Below are positions 1-9,000 of a DNA stretch of 37,126 nt, one piece after another. The DNA is from Parachlamydiales bacterium (GTDB lineage Bacteria > Chlamydiota > Chlamydiia > Chlamydiales > Rhabdochlamydiaceae). Positions within the stretch are counted from its first letter, which is position 1. Each line of letters opens with the position of its first letter. The position numbers were made by a program, and so were the translations under genes. The notes under the pieces are model-generated. The model was given only the letters and a program-made list of their open reading frames with translations. It searched no databases and was not told the origin of the DNA. The stretch lies in assembly GCA_027459675.1 (NCBI GenBank), contig DAIDHO010000013.1, positions 1-37,126 on the forward strand. Reading direction: 5' to 3'.

Positions 1-17
1 TTTGTTTCATAAAACTC

Positions 18-60
18 CTTGGTTTGTCGTTGATTATCTCCTAAACCAAGCTTTTTCTTT
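18..60 (+). terminator. Possible rho-independent terminator
   Basis: An 8-bp perfect inverted repeat (CTTGGTTT at 18-25, AAACCAAG at 43-50) is followed directly by a T-rich run (CTTTTTCTTT). The loop is long, 18 nt, which is atypical. It would end a plus-strand gene lying left of the window. No gene is visible in 61-216. Confidence 0.35.
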
Positions 61-216
61 AATAGGGTGCAGTATACGATCTCAAGTGTCCTCACTATTC
101 CGTCGACCCTGATTTAGTCTAAAAAAGAGATATTTCTCTCGGATCTGACACAAAACACTAGAAAACATTTTTAGCGGTTTTTAGACTGGTTACAGTTTAA
201 AACATGGAAAAATCAC

Positions 217-963
217 ATGCGCCCAAAACCTTTAAAGCAGCAACCGCAAGACCCACTTTTTAAAAACAGACTTTGCGATGAGCTCAACCCTGAACACGAA
301 CTCATGCGTCTTGGCAAAGTCATTCCCTGGGATCAGATCCAGGCAGACGTAGAACCCTTATTCACCGAAGGACAGAGCCGTCCGCCGTTGCCAACAAGGT
401 TGGCAACAGGACTCATGATCTTGCAACAGCTTTACAACATCTCAGATGGACAAGTTGTAAGAGCCTGGGTAGAAAACCCCTTCTGGCAAGCATTTTGTGG
501 GTATGAGTTTTTAAAGTGGAAGTTCCCTGCACATCCCACCTCACTGACAAGATGGAGACAACGGCTCGGACCAGAAGGTTTAGAAAAAGTGTTAAAAGTC
601 TCCATTGGAGTCGCATTGAAGACCAAAACAGTCACAGCATCAGAGCTGGAAAAAGCCATAGCAGACACCACGGTGATGCCGAAGGCCATCACCTATCCGA
701 ATGATGCCAAACTCCTCCAGAGGATTATTGAAAGGATCGTAAAAACCTCTGCTCGAGCAGGCATAGAGCTAAAGAGAACATTTATCCGAGTCTCCAAAAG
801 AGCTCTTCGAGACTACCAAAGACTGATGCATGGAAAAAGAATCAAGAAGGCACAAAGACCATTAAGACGATTAAGAAGGTATCTCTCAAAAATCTTAAAA
901 GACCTAGATCCAAAAATCAAAACTGTCTCATATGCTATCATTGTGTTAAAAAATTCTTTTTAA
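217..963 (+). pseudogene. Truncated IS5-type transposase (N-terminal part only)
   Basis: The 248-residue reading frame carries the N-terminal DUF772-like region of IS5-family transposases: the conserved stretch LPTRLATGLMILQQLYNISD near residues 58-77, then VENPFWQAFCGYEF (about 85-98) and SLTRWRQRLGPEGLEK (about 109-124). The first catalytic aspartate would be in ADTTVMPKAITYPNDAKLL (about 148-166). IS5-family enzymes of this group are usually about 400 residues or more. Here the frame stops after about 248, with a non-homologous-looking tail, so the second Asp and the Glu of the DDE triad are missing. It should be inactive. It lies just upstream of ndk among other insertion-sequence remnants. 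I could not identify its terminal inverted repeats. Family assignment comes from motif recognition; the exact subgroup is not settled. Confidence 0.8.
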
Positions 964-992
964 CGGGAGCTGCTGGCTAACAATCTAGGTCA

Positions 993-1021
993 TTGTAGTT
1001 AAAAGTAAAACATGGTAAGAT
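993..1021 (+). promoter_or_regulatory. Predicted sigma-66/70 promoter for ndk
   Basis: TTGTAG (993-998) and TAAGAT (1016-1021) are spaced by exactly 17 nt. Initiation would fall near 1028, leaving a leader of about 15 nt that contains the AGGAG ribosome site at 1031-1035. It lies after the transposase remnant, so ndk expression need not depend on it. Prediction from consensus only. Confidence 0.45.
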
Positions 1022-1042
1022 TTTTTTTTGAGGAGTTTTAAA

Positions 1043-1492
1043 ATGGAACAAACATTATCAATTATTAAGCCTGACGCTGTTGAAAATAACCATATTGGAA
1101 ACATTATCGCACGTTTTGAAAAAGCAGGGCTGAATCCTGTGGCCATTAAAATGGTACATCTGACAGAAGACCAAGCAAAAGCTTTTTATGCGGTTCATGC
1201 TGAGCGTCCCTTCTATCTCGAACTTGTTCATTTCATGACAGAAGGACCTATTGTAGTCATGGTTCTGGAGGGGAAAAATGCAGTTGCTAAAAATCGTGAC
1301 CTCATGGGAGCTACTAACCCTAAAGATGCAGCTCATGGAACGATCCGTAAAGATTTTGCAGAGTCTATTCAACGCAATGCCATCCACGGATCAGATAGCT
1401 TAGAAAATGCGAAGAAAGAGGTGGCTTTTTTCTTCTCGCCAGACGCTATTTTCTCACGCTATAGCAGCTGCTCTCATTGTCATTGCCATTGA
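1043..1492 (+). CDS. ndk: Nucleoside diphosphate kinase
   Basis: Transfers the gamma-phosphate of ATP to nucleoside diphosphates through a phosphohistidine, balancing cytoplasmic NTP pools. The fold signature is complete: the start [13 protein letters not shown], the RPFY loop (about 55-58), RDLMGATNP (85-93) and the active-site box NAIHGSDS, with catalytic His at residue 115. I chose ATG 1043 because AGGAG sits 7 nt upstream; an in-frame start at 1028 adds five residues with no ribosome site. The protein is 149 residues, slightly longer than the usual 140-145. It ends in an unusual Cys/His-rich tail (SSCSHCHCH) after the normal family end ([11 protein letters not shown]). It is a single gene with its own predicted promoter and terminator, flanked on both sides by dead insertion sequences. 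Function is near certain; the role of the tail is unknown. Confidence 0.97.
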   Translation: MEQTLSIIKPDAVENNHIGNIIARFEKAGLNPVAIKMVHLTEDQAKAFYAVHAERPFYLELVHFMTEGPIVVMVLEGKNAVAKNRDLMGATNPKDAAHGTIRKDFAESIQRNAIHGSDSLENAKKEVAFFFSPDAIFSRYSSCSHCHCH

Positions 1493-1512
1493 AAAACACA
1501 TCTGCAGGGAAT

Positions 1513-1545
1513 GCTCTCTTTATTTTGAAAAGAGAGCTTTCATTT
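1513..1545 (+). terminator. Rho-independent terminator of ndk
   Basis: A perfect 9-bp stem (GCTCTCTTT at 1513-1521, AAAGAGAGC at 1529-1537) closes a 7-nt loop and is followed by TTTCATTTT. It lies 20 nt after the ndk stop codon. Confidence 0.8.
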
Positions 1546-1677
1546 TCTGAACAGCCTTTTTTCAAAATCTCATTTAAGTACCTCCGTTTAAAGATTTATC
1601 AAAAATTTTAGGCTTCTTTTCGCGATCTTCCGAGCAAAGGAGATATGATCGAAAGTTGTGGATGAAGGTCTAAAAGG

Positions 1678-1699
1678 AGCGTATCCTTAATGATTTTTC
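1678..1699 (+). repeat. Left inverted repeat of IS256-type element
   Basis: Starts AGCGTATCC and ends TGATTTTTC, matching the complement of 2684-2703 with two small gaps. A further copy of the outer part in opposite orientation lies at about 1721-1732 (AAGGAATACGCT), so the left end can also fold on itself just before the transposase start. Confidence 0.6.
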
Positions 1700-1734
1700 T
1701 TGAAGGAAAAAATCAAACAAAAAGGAATACGCTA

Positions 1735-2675
1735 ATGAAGAAATTTGCCCTGGCACAAGATAAAAATCTATCAGAGATTTCAACACGTTCTGCTCTCGAA
1801 GAAATTCTGAGAGATGGAGCCAAGAGGATGCTCCAGGAAGCCATTGAAAATGAAGTCCTTGAATATGTGCAGAGATTCAACGAAATGAAAGACAAAATGA
1901 ATAAACGATTGGTCACCAGAAATGGCCACCTCCCTCCTCGTGATGCTTTAACAGGTCTTGGACCAATTAATATTCGTCAACCCGGGGTCAGAGATAAAAG
2001 AGATGGAGAATGCTTCTCAAGTTCTGTTCTTCCTAAATACAAACGCAAAACACAAAGCCTCGAGCAGCTAATTCCAGAACTTTACCTTCGAGGAATTTCT
2101 ACGAATAATTTCCCAGAAGCTCTCTCTGCTCTTCTTGGGAAAAATGCTGGTGGACTTTCGTCTACGAACATTACGCACATGAAGGAAATTTCGGAACAAG
2201 AATATGAAACATGGCTGAAGAGAGATCTGATGGGAAGCCGATATGTATATATTTGGGCTGACGGCATCTACTTCAATATCCGGCTTGATGAAGCTCGTCC
2301 ATGTATTTTGGTCCTCATTGGAGCCACAGAAGACGGTCGCAAAGAGCTGATAGGGATCCATGATGGTGTTAGGGAAAGCAAACTTTCCTGGAAAGAATTC
2401 CTTAGTTTACCTTCTATGATTTTCCGGCAGATCATTGGGCGCATATTCGAACAACCAACCCGATTGAATCGTCGTTTGCAACAGTTCGGCATCGAACAAG
2501 ACAAACAAAAGGATGTGGCAGTTGGATAGCAACATTAACAATGGTCTACAAGTTGGCCAAAGTGGCTGAAGAAGGCTGGAGACGTCTTCGAGGATTTGCG
2601 CAGCTATCAAAAGTAGTAGCTGGCATCAAATTCAAAGATGGCGAAGAAGTTATGGGAAAAGAAAACTTAGCTTAA
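1735..2675 (+). pseudogene. IS256-family transposase, internal deletion plus frameshift
   Basis: The N-terminal part reads from ATG 1735 in one frame and matches mutator transposases: RDGAKRMLQEAIENEV, then LIPELYLRGIST, and ADGIYFNIRL containing the first catalytic Asp. Similarity breaks near 2405 (after SWKEFLSL). From about 2410 the C-terminal part continues in another frame as FYDFPADHWAHIRTTNPIES, then ATVRHRTRQTKG, and VYKLAKVAEEGWRRLRGF, to a stop at 2675. Full-length relatives are about 400 residues. Roughly a hundred residues around the second catalytic Asp are missing at the junction. In the first frame translation runs to a premature stop at 2529. It cannot encode an active enzyme. 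Confidence 0.85.
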
Positions 2676-2683
2676 GAAATTAG

Positions 2684-2703
2684 GAAAAATCAGAGGGTAT
2701 GCT
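2684..2703 (-). repeat. Right inverted repeat of IS256-type element
   Basis: Read on the minus strand it begins AGCATACCC and contains TGATTTTTC, like the left end at 1678-1699. It lies 8 nt after the end of the C-terminal transposase frame. Confidence 0.6.
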
Positions 2704-3326
2704 TATTGGCCGAAACACAACTTTTGACAATATCTCCATTCCGCTATTCTGGGTTATTCTGAATCTTGAAGGAAACTCATGCGCAGACAGGATCGATTTT
2801 CTAAAGCGGGTCGTAGAACGCCTCGGGATTAGTAAAATCGAGGTCCTTCTTGCGGATCGCGAGTTCATAGGAGCGCAGTGGTTCCGTTTTTTGATGGAGC
2901 AGAAGATCCCGTTCGTCATCAGAGTCAAGCAGAACTTCAAGGTAGAAATCAGGGAGAGTGGCAATAGAACGCCTAAGGAAATGGCTCTCATTGAAAAAAG
3001 TTGTAAACCACCCCGTTAATCTCTGGGGCTTTTCCCTCTATGTTTCGATCGAAAAAAGAAAAGGCGCTAAGGAACAAATGATCATAGACTCCAACTTCAT
3101 ATTCGAGGACTCGCTGGGCATGTATAGGAGGCGTTGGGAAATCGAAACCATGTTCGGTTGTTTGAAGACCCGCGGGTTCCGAATGGAGGACACTCACATC
3201 ACCGACCCAGACAAGAGCGAGAAGGGGGTATTCGTGTTTTACGTGCTTAGAACCATGGAGTTGCGCAACATGAATTTATTTTTTGCCCAGTACAGAGAAG
3301 TTTTTTATAATAAAAAATATAATTAA
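2704..3326 (+). pseudogene. IS4-type transposase fragment (N-terminus lost, frameshifted)
   Basis: The first half reads in the frame of 2699-3019. It has ISIPLFWVILNLEGNS and LLADREFIGAQWFRFL, where the Asp of ADREF is the second catalytic acid of IS4 enzymes. After a frame change near 2985-3010 the second half (NLWGFSLYVSIEKRKGAKEQ, then YRRRWEIETMFGCLKTRGFR) continues to 3326. The block YRRRWEIETMFGCLK fits the IS4 YREK signature exactly (Y-x2-R-x3-E-x6-K) and holds the catalytic Glu. The first catalytic region is absent, because the fragment starts at the end of the IS256-type element. At least two lesions make it inactive. The missing 5' part was not found left of 1678. Confidence 0.8.
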
Positions 3327-3407
3327 ATTATTGCTTAAAATTCAAAAATTTTTTATAATTAAATTAATTAAAATTATTTAATAAAATAAATAAATGAGTT
3401 GTTTAAT
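3327..3407 (+). promoter_or_regulatory. Extremely AT-rich leader of the 3408 gene
   Basis: Almost entirely A and T, with runs such as TTTTTTATAATTAAATTAA. Several TATAAT-like hexamers are present (for example TATAAT near 3353), so one promoter cannot be singled out. No strong ribosome site precedes the gene. Such leaders are common before horizontally acquired or silenced genes, but that link is inferred here. Confidence 0.4.
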
Positions 3408-4838
3408 ATGACGTGTTTAATAAATGTTACTAAAAATTGTTTTTCTTCCATCCACAATAAGTTAGGCGAGGTTAGAGGTTTTATTTCCTCTACCTTTAAT
3501 GATTCCAGGTTAGGGAAAATAGCCAAGAGTATAGTGGGTTGGGAATTAATACGAGCAACTGCCGAAAACATAGCTGAATATGTGGGATATTATAGTGGAG
3601 GTATGGTTTGTGCTCCTATAGGAAAAAAAATCGGTGGAATGCTTTTAGGTTCAACTGGAAAAGCGGCTTCTGTTGTTTTAACACTTCTGGCGGCTGGAAA
3701 GTCGACAGAAGTTGTCTATTCTAAAAGCAAAAACGTAGGCCCTACTGGCAGGCGCCTCCTGGCTTGTGCGCTCAATTTCGCGCTGGTGGCTTATCTTACC
3801 CACCTCACTTGTTTTGAGAATTTTGCCTTATGGGGAGAGTCGATAGGTAAGACAGTAGGTGAGTTTTTAGCTTATATATTAGGAGGGATTTTAACTGCTT
3901 TTTTAGCGATCAAAAAATGTAAAAGTTCAGAAATTTTATGGGGCCCAGAGATCATAAAAACTTACCCCTTTAAAACAATTCAAAGCATGGGTGTGTGCGC
4001 CCTTGCCTCCTATTATGGATACCTTCCCTCAGAGGGGGTACTTGCCTCTGGTGTTAACTTTATTGCGGGAAGCCTTGTTTATAACGCCTTAGATATCCTG
4101 AACTTTCTTAAGAGTGCACTCAATGGAACTCTTTTAAAAGAAGTACCTCTTTACACATGGTTGGAATCATGTGTAAGCAGTATTGTTCAATTAATAGGAC
4201 AAGAAATTGAAAGTAGGCTGAATTCATCTCCTTTATTTCCTCTATTATTTGATCAGCGGAATCCTAATTCCTTAGTAAGCTATTTTATTCACAAATTTGT
4301 ATTCAACATGCTTATCCGTAGCTTTAATCTATATTTTTACCTTCTCTCAACTTGTCCGGATGTTTTACAAAACTATGACAAAAACCCCCAAGAGGCACAA
4401 AGAATTATTGATATAGAAATCAAAAAAATAATTACTTCTTTGAAAATGAATCAAGTGCAATTAAATTTTATAAATTCCTTTTCAGGGACGGAAAAATACT
4501 TTTCCTTACTTGATAGCCATAGAGCTATACAAGGCATGACAGAGCATGTTATGAACTCGCTCAGTACACTGGAGAAAAAAGGGGTAGGCTTTGAAGTTCT
4601 TTCTGCTCAGAAGAAAGAAAAAGCGAAAGAAAAAATCAGAAAGCATTGGGAAGGGATTTTTAGATTATTACCCTCTGTATTCCCGTTAAGCGTAATAACG
4701 GAATGTGACGAAGTTCAGATACGTGCGTTTTATAAAAACATCACTTTCGTGTTGTCCGATCATTATCAGGAAGCCGTTGGGAAGGTGGTGGCTAAAGGTC
4801 TCAAGCGGTGCTTAGACTACCAAATTACTCATTCTTGA
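3408..4838 (+). CDS. Unrecognised protein with several hydrophobic segments
   Basis: I do not recognise a family. The frame gives 476 residues from ATG 3408; an in-frame TTG at 3399 would add three. The N-terminal half has several hydrophobic, glycine-rich stretches: around residues 60-90 (YYSGGMVCAPIGKKIGGMLL), 110-130 (LLACALNFALVAYLTHL), 145-165 (VGEFLAYILGGILTAFLAI) and 190-225 (SMGVCALASYYGYLPSE, then SGVNFIAGSLVYNAL). The C-terminal half (about 240-476) is mostly soluble and lysine-rich with helical character. No cleavable signal peptide is evident. It stands alone between insertion-sequence remnants and mreB, which runs the opposite way, and has a very AT-rich leader. That setting fits an accessory, possibly membrane-targeted or secreted, chlamydial protein. 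An inclusion-membrane role is only a guess. Confidence 0.75.
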   Translation: MTCLINVTKNCFSSIHNKLGEVRGFISSTFNDSRLGKIAKSIVGWELIRATAENIAEYVGYYSGGMVCAPIGKKIGGMLLGSTGKAASVVLTLLAAGKSTEVVYSKSKNVGPTGRRLLACALNFALVAYLTHLTCFENFALWGESIGKTVGEFLAYILGGILTAFLAIKKCKSSEILWGPEIIKTYPFKTIQSMGVCALASYYGYLPSEGVLASGVNFIAGSLVYNALDILNFLKSALNGTLLKEVPLYTWLESCVSSIVQLIGQEIESRLNSSPLFPLLFDQRNPNSLVSYFIHKFVFNMLIRSFNLYFYLLSTCPDVLQNYDKNPQEAQRIIDIEIKKIITSLKMNQVQLNFINSFSGTEKYFSLLDSHRAIQGMTEHVMNSLSTLEKKGVGFEVLSAQKKEKAKEKIRKHWEGIFRLLPSVFPLSVITECDEVQIRAFYKNITFVLSDHYQEAVGKVVAKGLKRCLDYQITHS

Positions 4839-4854
4839 AAAAAGAAAAACATTA

Positions 4855-4882
4855 GGCCTTTAGCTTAAGCAAGAGATCTATT
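4855..4882. repeat. Intergenic repeat, copy 1 (shared with 32482-32510)
   Basis: The core CCTTTAGCTTAAGCAAG is identical to a sequence between murJ and acnA, and flanking bases also match (GG before, then a purine-rich GATCTATT-like tail). It centres on the palindrome GCTTAAGC. It lies after the stop of the 3408 gene and near the 3' end of mreB. A hairpin is possible but imperfect in this copy. Confidence 0.6.
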
Positions 4883-4940
4883 ATCCCGAAATTCTAATTA
4901 AAATTTAGGTTTATCATTACGTTTTGGTAGAGCATTACCG

Positions 4941-6035
4941 TTACACCAGGGCTTTTTTATTCTTAAACTTGTCGAGGTATTCGAGTGCTTTACCAGTTCC
5001 CATGCAGACCGCTAACAGCGGGTGAATAGCTACAGTAACAGGAAGGCCTGTCTCTTTGATAAGGGCTTTATCAAGTCCTTTAATGAGGGCACCCCCGCCT
5101 GCCAGCACCATGCCTCGATCGACGAGGTCAGCTGCAAGTTCAGGAGGGCATTTTTCAAGCGTAATTTTTACGCCTTCGATAATTTGCTGAATAGGTTCAG
5201 CCAGGCACTCGCGAATCTCGACTGAATTAATGCGCTTCATGATAGGAAGGCCCGCAACTTGGTCGCGGCCTCGTACTTCCATTTCAAGCTCATTTTCTCC
5301 CAGGGGATAGGCAGAGCCGATAGTGATTTTGATCTCTTCGGCAGTTCGCGGCCCAATCATAAGGTTATAGGTGCGGCGCATATAATTCATGATACACTCG
5401 TCGAATTCATCTCCTGCGATTCTAAGAGAGAGAGATTCTACAATACCGCCTAAGGAAATAATCCCAATTTCTGTTGTACCGCCCCCGATGTCGACAATCA
5501 TGTTTGCAGAAGGCTCGTGGACCGGAAGATCGACTCCAATGGCTGCTGCCATGGGCTCTTCGATGAGAACGACTTCTTGGGCTCCTGCACGGAGGGCAGA
5601 GTCTTCCACCGCCCGCTTTTCCACGCCGGTGATGCCAGAGGGAACCGCAATGAGAATTTTAGGACGGAAGAGGCTGCGAGAAGGGGTGACGCGTTTGATA
5701 AGCGCTTTTAACATTCCTTCTGCGATTTCAAAATCTGCGATTACGCCATCTTTCATCGGACGTACGGCATGGATTTTCCGAGGCGTTTTACCGAGCATAG
5801 CCTTTGCCTTATGCCCCACTGCGAGCACTTCATTGGTGCTGGAATCGACAGCAACGACGGAGGGCTCAGCGAGGACAATCCCTTTGCCACGCACATAAAT
5901 AAGAATGTTCGCAGTTCCTAAATCGATCCCAATATCACTGGAGAAAAAACCGGAGAGTTTTCCAAATTTTCCGAATACACTATTCATTATATTGGATAAA
6001 ACTTCTTTTAAAGTAGCAGATTTTTTTTGATTCAT
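4941..6035 (-). CDS. mreB: Rod-shape determining actin-like protein MreB
   Basis: Bacterial actin that polymerises on the inner face of the cytoplasmic membrane and directs peptidoglycan synthesis; in chlamydiae, which lack FtsZ, it organises the division plane. The 364-residue protein has the ATPase signatures: phosphate-1 loop GIDLGTANILIYV (about 36-48), phosphate-2 loop IVDIGGGTTEIGIISLGG (about 185-202) and the adenosine motif MVLAGGGALIKGLD (near 310-325). An N-terminal extension of about 30 residues, including an amphipathic stretch (NIMNSVFGKFGKLSGFFS), precedes the actin fold and may aid membrane binding. It lies 3 nt after the SNF2 helicase gene on the same strand, so the two are probably cotranscribed. 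C. trachomatis has the same pair (CT708/CT709, from memory). Confidence 0.97.
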   Translation of the reverse strand: MNQKKSATLKEVLSNIMNSVFGKFGKLSGFFSSDIGIDLGTANILIYVRGKGIVLAEPSVVAVDSSTNEVLAVGHKAKAMLGKTPRKIHAVRPMKDGVIADFEIAEGMLKALIKRVTPSRSLFRPKILIAVPSGITGVEKRAVEDSALRAGAQEVVLIEEPMAAAIGVDLPVHEPSANMIVDIGGGTTEIGIISLGGIVESLSLRIAGDEFDECIMNYMRRTYNLMIGPRTAEEIKITIGSAYPLGENELEMEVRGRDQVAGLPIMKRINSVEIRECLAEPIQQIIEGVKITLEKCPPELAADLVDRGMVLAGGGALIKGLDKALIKETGLPVTVAIHPLLAVCMGTGKALEYLDKFKNKKALV

Positions 6036-6038
6036 AGA

Positions 6039-9000
6039 TTAAGTTCTTAAAAGTTCGAGAACATCTTCCCACGTTAATTTAGCAATAGCTTCATCATCGC
6101 AACTTACCACTTTCTTGACCAATCCTTTTTTCCTTTTTTGTAATTCGGCGATTTTTTCTTCAATCGTATTCAAGGTAATGAGCTTATAAGATGATACATT
6201 TTTCTTTTGGCCCATGCGATGGACTCGGTCGGTGGCTTGGTTTTCTACAGCGGGGTTCCACCACATATCATAGTGAATGACGGTATCAGCCCCTACTAGG
6301 TTGAGTCCTGTTCCACCAGCTTTTAGAGAAACCAGGAAGACGGGGATTGTCTCATCTTCATTAAATTGTTTTACAATTTCCAATCGATTTTTTGAAGAAC
6401 CGTCGAGATAGGCAAACCGAATCCCTCGATGCTCAAAGTCTTCTCGCATGATTTGAAGCATACGGGTGTACTGACTAAAAATAACTGTTTTATGTTTTCC
6501 TTCAATGAGCGTTTGGAGCAGTTCCATGAGCATGTCGTATTTTGCTGAATCTCCCATCTCTGCTTTTTCCTTAGCAAAAATAGCTGGATGGCAGCAAATT
6601 TGCTTTAAACGGGTGAGCGTTGCAAGGACGTGGATTTGAACGCGATCAAATCCATCGCGCTCGACTAGCTTGACAAGCTCGTTGCGGGCCGATTCGGCAT
6701 AGGAGCGATAAAGCTGTTGTTGGGTATCGGAAAGCTGGCAATGGTAAACAATTTCTGAAATGGGAGGCAGGTCGTGAAGGACATCGGATTTCATTCGGCG
6801 TAAAATAAAGGGAGCTACCTTTTTACGAAGATATTCGAGATTTTTGGTTTGTTCGGCTCCTGAAATCCGAATGTATTTTTCAACAAAGCGGTCATAAGTG
6901 CCTAAGAAACCGGGCATCAGGAAGTCGAAAAGGCTCCACATCTCATCGAGGGAATTTTCGATCGGTGTGCCGGAGAGAATAAGGCGGTGTTCGACAGAGA
7001 TCATTTTGACCGATTTCGCATTCCGGGTTCCGCGATTCTTAATATGTTGAGCTTCATCTAAGATGATGTAGCCGAATGAAATTTGTTTATAATGCTCCAC
7101 ATCTTTTTGCAAAAGCGTATATGAAGTGATCACTACATCGTATTTACGCATGTTCTCAATGAGTCTTTTACGGCTAGAAGGGATCCCATCAATCACGAGG
7201 ACTTTAAGCTGGGGATCGAATTTGGAAAATTCTTCTTTCCAGTTATAAAGCAGCGAGGTCGGGCATACAATGAGGGTAAGCCCTTTTTTCTTCTGTCGGT
7301 ACTGAGCAATCGCCACGATCGCCTGCAGTGTTTTCCCAAGTCCCATATCATCTGCTAGAATTCCGCTCAAGAACATCAAGCGGAGCCTTTCTAGCCAGTT
7401 TACGCCTTCCGTTTGATAAGGTCTCAAAGTGGCCTGGATTTCTTCTGGAACAGGAGAGAAATCGAGCTTGTTTTCGCCGAGCATTTGTTTGCGAATTTCA
7501 GTGAGTTTGTCTGAAATGGAGAACTTTACAGGAAGCCCTTTGAATTGAGATCCATCAATATTGGCAAGACTCCATAAAGGCCGTTCTAGAACATGGTCGT
7601 CTAGGGACTGAATACCCAGTTCGTCAAAGAGTTGAATAAGAGCTCCCATCTTTTCCAAATCGAGCACTAAGATTTTAGGCATCTTGGACCCTTCTTTTTT
7701 GCCCCGATTGCGAGGATTCTCCATTTCAAGGTAAGCTCTTCGAGAGGCAAGGCATTCCCAGAGCATATCCATTTTAATTCCTTTTAGAGATCCCTTTACT
7801 TGAAGATCTATCGTATAAACATCTACTCGGTCGGTATGGGAAAGATGGATTTTATATTCGGTTTGATCGTAAATAAATTGATCAAGCAGATTTTGGGGGC
7901 AGTTGAAAGTGACTCGCTGTTGATAACGAGGAATCACATCTGTCATGAACTCCACAATTTTTTTCTCTGATTTTGTGATAAAGAAACCTTCTTCTGGATT
8001 GAAGATAAAATCTTGGAATAGTTCATCGGTTAACTTTCGCTCGTCGACTAAATTACGCGCCACTATTCCTGATTCAGTCACAAAAGAAGAAATATGTTCA
8101 AACGTAAGTTGAGAAGGAGCCAGCGGAATCTTGTGCTTATCATAATGGAAAGAGAGGGTGGCCTCCAGCTCGCCGTCTAGATACACAATATCGCAGGTTG
8201 CCCTCGCAGGTTCCACATAAGGAAGGGTCACAAATCCATTAATTGCTTCAGTATTCTCTACAGTTGCAAAATGGGCTAGCTGTGGCATGGCGTTTTCCAC
8301 AAATGATCCGAAGAGAGGCTCAGGCAGTGTCAAATCGTGAAGGGTCTTCAAATTTTTTAGATGTAAACGGGTAATATGATAGGGAAATCTATAATAGGCG
8401 TTTTGATACAACATTCCTGGTTCTGCACAAGAGAGCAGTTTTGCTTCTTCTACACTAATTTGTTTCTGGTCGACGATGAGTGCAGGGGTCATTAAGATTT
8501 TTGAAACAGGAGGTTTGAGATATTCTAGGACAAACTTTAAGCCAGCGGGTTGAGGTGAAAATTTAAGAGGGTTTTCAAGAGAGGTCTCAAAAAGTCCCGA
8601 AAGTTCAGGGAGTTCCTCTTCTTGAGGGTTAAACCCACTCTCTAAATAAGGCTTTAACGCTTCTTCGTATGTCTTGGCAAGCATGACTCCATATAGTTCT
8701 AAATCGATTTGAGCAATACGGTACCCTTTTTCAGATGTAGGCTGCTCTTGAAAGCGGGCTTGTTGCATGATCATCTCCATGAGTTTGCTTTGCAAAGGAG
8801 AAAAGGATGCGAGTGAGAAATAGTACCGTTTGCTTCCGATATAAAGAGGTTCTTCGTAACGGAGCGCTTCCAAAAATTTCTTAAGATAAGGAATGTGAAG
8901 AGGCTTAGAACGAGAAGGCAAGCGGAGAGCAATGATCAGCTCTACCGCTTGTCTTCCGTCTAAGTTAGGAGGAAGTTGGAATATAAAAGCAGCTTCTGCT

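Larger units (their letters stand above)
1678..2703 (+). mobile_element. Degenerate IS256 (mutator)-family insertion sequence
   Basis: The element is bounded by imperfect inverted ends. The left end begins AGCGTATCC at 1678. The right end, read on the opposite strand from 2703, begins AGCATACCC. Both contain the identical inner block TGATTTTTC (1691-1699 and the complement of 2684-2692), with two small indels between. It contains one transposase gene that has lost its middle part. No clear 8-9 bp target duplication could be found next to the ends. The right end abuts an IS4-type fragment, so this copy may have jumped into an older element. Confidence 0.7.

Noticed and set aside
198-1015. Direct repeat TAAAACATGG at 198-207 and 1006-1015 flanking the IS5-type remnant
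   Set aside because: It could be a target-site duplication, but 10 nt is too long for IS5 elements (usually 3-4), the sequence is AT-rich and no terminal repeats adjoin it, so chance is likely.
1058-1387. Minus-strand 109-codon frame inside ndk
   Set aside because: Lies within the well-supported ndk gene; no supporting signals.
5389-5898. Plus-strand 169-codon frame inside mreB
   Set aside because: It is fully within the strongly conserved mreB gene on the other strand and has no ribosome site or recognisable product.
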